Assembly (NCBI GenBank): GCA_900772425.1
Contig: CAAHEK010000247.1
Span: 1 to 7,068, forward strand
DNA from: an uncultured Lachnospira sp.
GTDB taxonomy: Bacteria > Bacillota > Clostridia > Lachnospirales > Lachnospiraceae
Direction of reading: 5' to 3'
DNA length: 7,068 nucleotides
Positions 6,671 through 7,068 of this stretch are shown here, piece after piece. Both the position numbers and the translations under genes were made by a program. The number at the start of each line of letters is the position of its first letter. The stretch's first letter is position 1. Below the pieces are notes generated by a model. The model was not told the origin of the DNA. It searched no databases and saw nothing but the letters and a program-made list of their open reading frames with translations.

Positions 6671-6699
6671 ATATTAACATTTTTGTACTATTTTAACAA
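6671..6699 (-). promoter_or_regulatory. Candidate sigma-A promoter of the transporter operon
   Basis: On the minus strand TTGTTA (6699-6694; 4 of 6) and TAATAT (6676-6671; 4 of 6) are separated by exactly 17 nt. TGT before the -10 gives the extended form. The start point would be near 6664, leaving a leader of about 60 nt that contains a short G/C hairpin (GGGG/CCCC, 6648-6633) just before the ribosome-binding site at 6620-6614. Position and spacing are good, but the hexamers are imperfect. Confidence 0.5.
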
Positions 6700-6738
6700 G
6701 ACTATTTTAAACAAATATTGTATTTTTTTTGCATTTTT

Positions 6739-6776
6739 TGTGAACACTAGTATTTATGCGCCTTACAGCGTTCACA
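6739..6776. repeat. TGTGAAC / GTTCACA inverted repeat
   Basis: Perfect 7-bp arms (6739-6745 and 6770-6776) lie with starts 31 bp apart, close to three helical turns, upstream of the operon promoter. The spacing would put two protein contacts on one face of the DNA. It could be an operator; chance occurrence cannot be excluded. Confidence 0.4.
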
Positions 6777-6777
6777 T
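6762..6777 (-). promoter_or_regulatory. Possible cre-like (CcpA / LacI-family) operator
   Basis: The minus strand reads ATGTGAACGCTGTAAG. Against the Bacillus cre consensus WTGNNANCGNTNNCAW it fits all fixed positions except two near the 3' end. It sits about 60 bp upstream of the candidate -35 box, so if real it could be an activating or looping site for carbon-source control. Its 5' half is also one arm of the TGTGAAC/GTTCACA inverted repeat, so another regulator could equally use it. Confidence 0.28.
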
Positions 6778-6790
6778 TTTTGATACATTT

Positions 6791-6820
6791 TATTCAAATT
6801 GCGCTTTTTATATTTGAATA
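6791..6820. repeat. 9-bp perfect inverted repeat TATTCAAAT / ATTTGAATA
   Basis: Two perfect 9-bp arms are separated by 12 bp, in the non-coding region about 95 bp upstream of the candidate -35 box. It is AT-only apart from one G/C pair per arm, and the plus-strand 3' side is followed by T-rich sequence. It could be a regulator-binding palindrome or a weak hairpin. No coding frame crosses it. Confidence 0.5.
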
Positions 6821-6987
6821 GTTTAATTTTTTCACTCATAGCTTTTGTGTTTTTATGTAAATTTTGCACTATGTAAATGAAAAAATAATGCATTTTTTAC
6901 ATCACTTTAACAATAAACGACATAGTTTTTTAAAATAAACCATTTTAATTGTGCTTATTTACTAATGTTAATTTTTTGTTCATAATT

Positions 6988-7068
6988 TTACATAAAGTAT
7001 ACAGTCCCGTCTTTGCCAAGACAGTAGTTTTGTTTTTTATTTTCTTCAAATGCATCGGCGCCGGAATA
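6988..7068 (-). CDS. Possible 3' end of an upstream gene, cut by the window edge
   Basis: From the window edge one minus-strand frame reads YSGADAFEENKKQNYCLGKD and then GTVYFM before a TAA stop at 6990-6988. Base composition rises to near-balanced GC here, against the strongly AT-rich DNA at 6660-6980, which suggests coding sequence. The residue mix looks like a normal soluble C-terminus, but 26 residues are too few to name a family. It would be co-directional with the transporter operon. A second frame is also open here, so the choice is tentative. No intrinsic terminator is seen after the stop. Confidence 0.4.
   Translation of the reverse strand, partial: YSGADAFEENKKQNYCLGKDGTVYFM

Noticed and set aside
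6623..6817. Plus-strand frame of 64 codons in the upstream control region
   Set aside because: It covers the promoter and palindromes, is rich in Phe/Tyr/Ile as expected from translating AT-rich DNA, and lacks a ribosome-binding site.

Overview
The window is AT-rich. It carries a Gram-positive-style lipoprotein signal peptide, strong AGGAGG ribosome-binding sites, and a carbohydrate uptake system with no ATPase of its own. This fits a fibre-degrading Firmicute, most probably a Lachnospiraceae (Lachnospira / Roseburia / Butyrivibrio type). That placement rests on gene style and protein families; the species cannot be fixed from the sequence. Every convincing gene is on the minus strand, so the functional order runs from high to low coordinates.

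Region by region in transcription order: 7068-6988 is the probable 3' tail of an upstream gene cut by the window edge. 6987-6603 is an AT-rich control region with a candidate promoter (-35 at 6694-6699, -10 at 6671-6676), two inverted repeats and a weak cre-like site. 6602-5022 encodes a sugar-binding lipoprotein of the LplA type. 5001-4965 is a strong hairpin between the first two genes. 4887-3421 encodes an LplB-type permease carrying an unusual N-terminal zinc ribbon and four extra membrane helices. 3406-2525 encodes an LplC/YtcP-type permease. 2503-2470 is a textbook intrinsic terminator. 2460-2264 is a GC-rich repeat element with two 67-bp direct repeats. A separate candidate promoter near 2190 precedes 2086-119, which encodes a cytoplasmic ankyrin-repeat/GH43 glycosidase. 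Positions 1-118 are T-rich, low-complexity and non-coding.

Working model: the lipoprotein captures an oligosaccharide outside the cell and the two permeases import it, powered by a shared MsmX-type ATPase encoded elsewhere. The GH43 enzyme has no signal peptide and would trim the imported chain, plausibly xylo- or arabinoxylo-oligosaccharide, in the cytoplasm. The substrate is inferred from the GH43 family, not shown by the transporter.

The most unusual points are the two domain fusions: zinc ribbon/4-TM onto an LplB permease, and ankyrin repeats onto a GH43 enzyme. The duplicated GC-rich intergenic element comes next.
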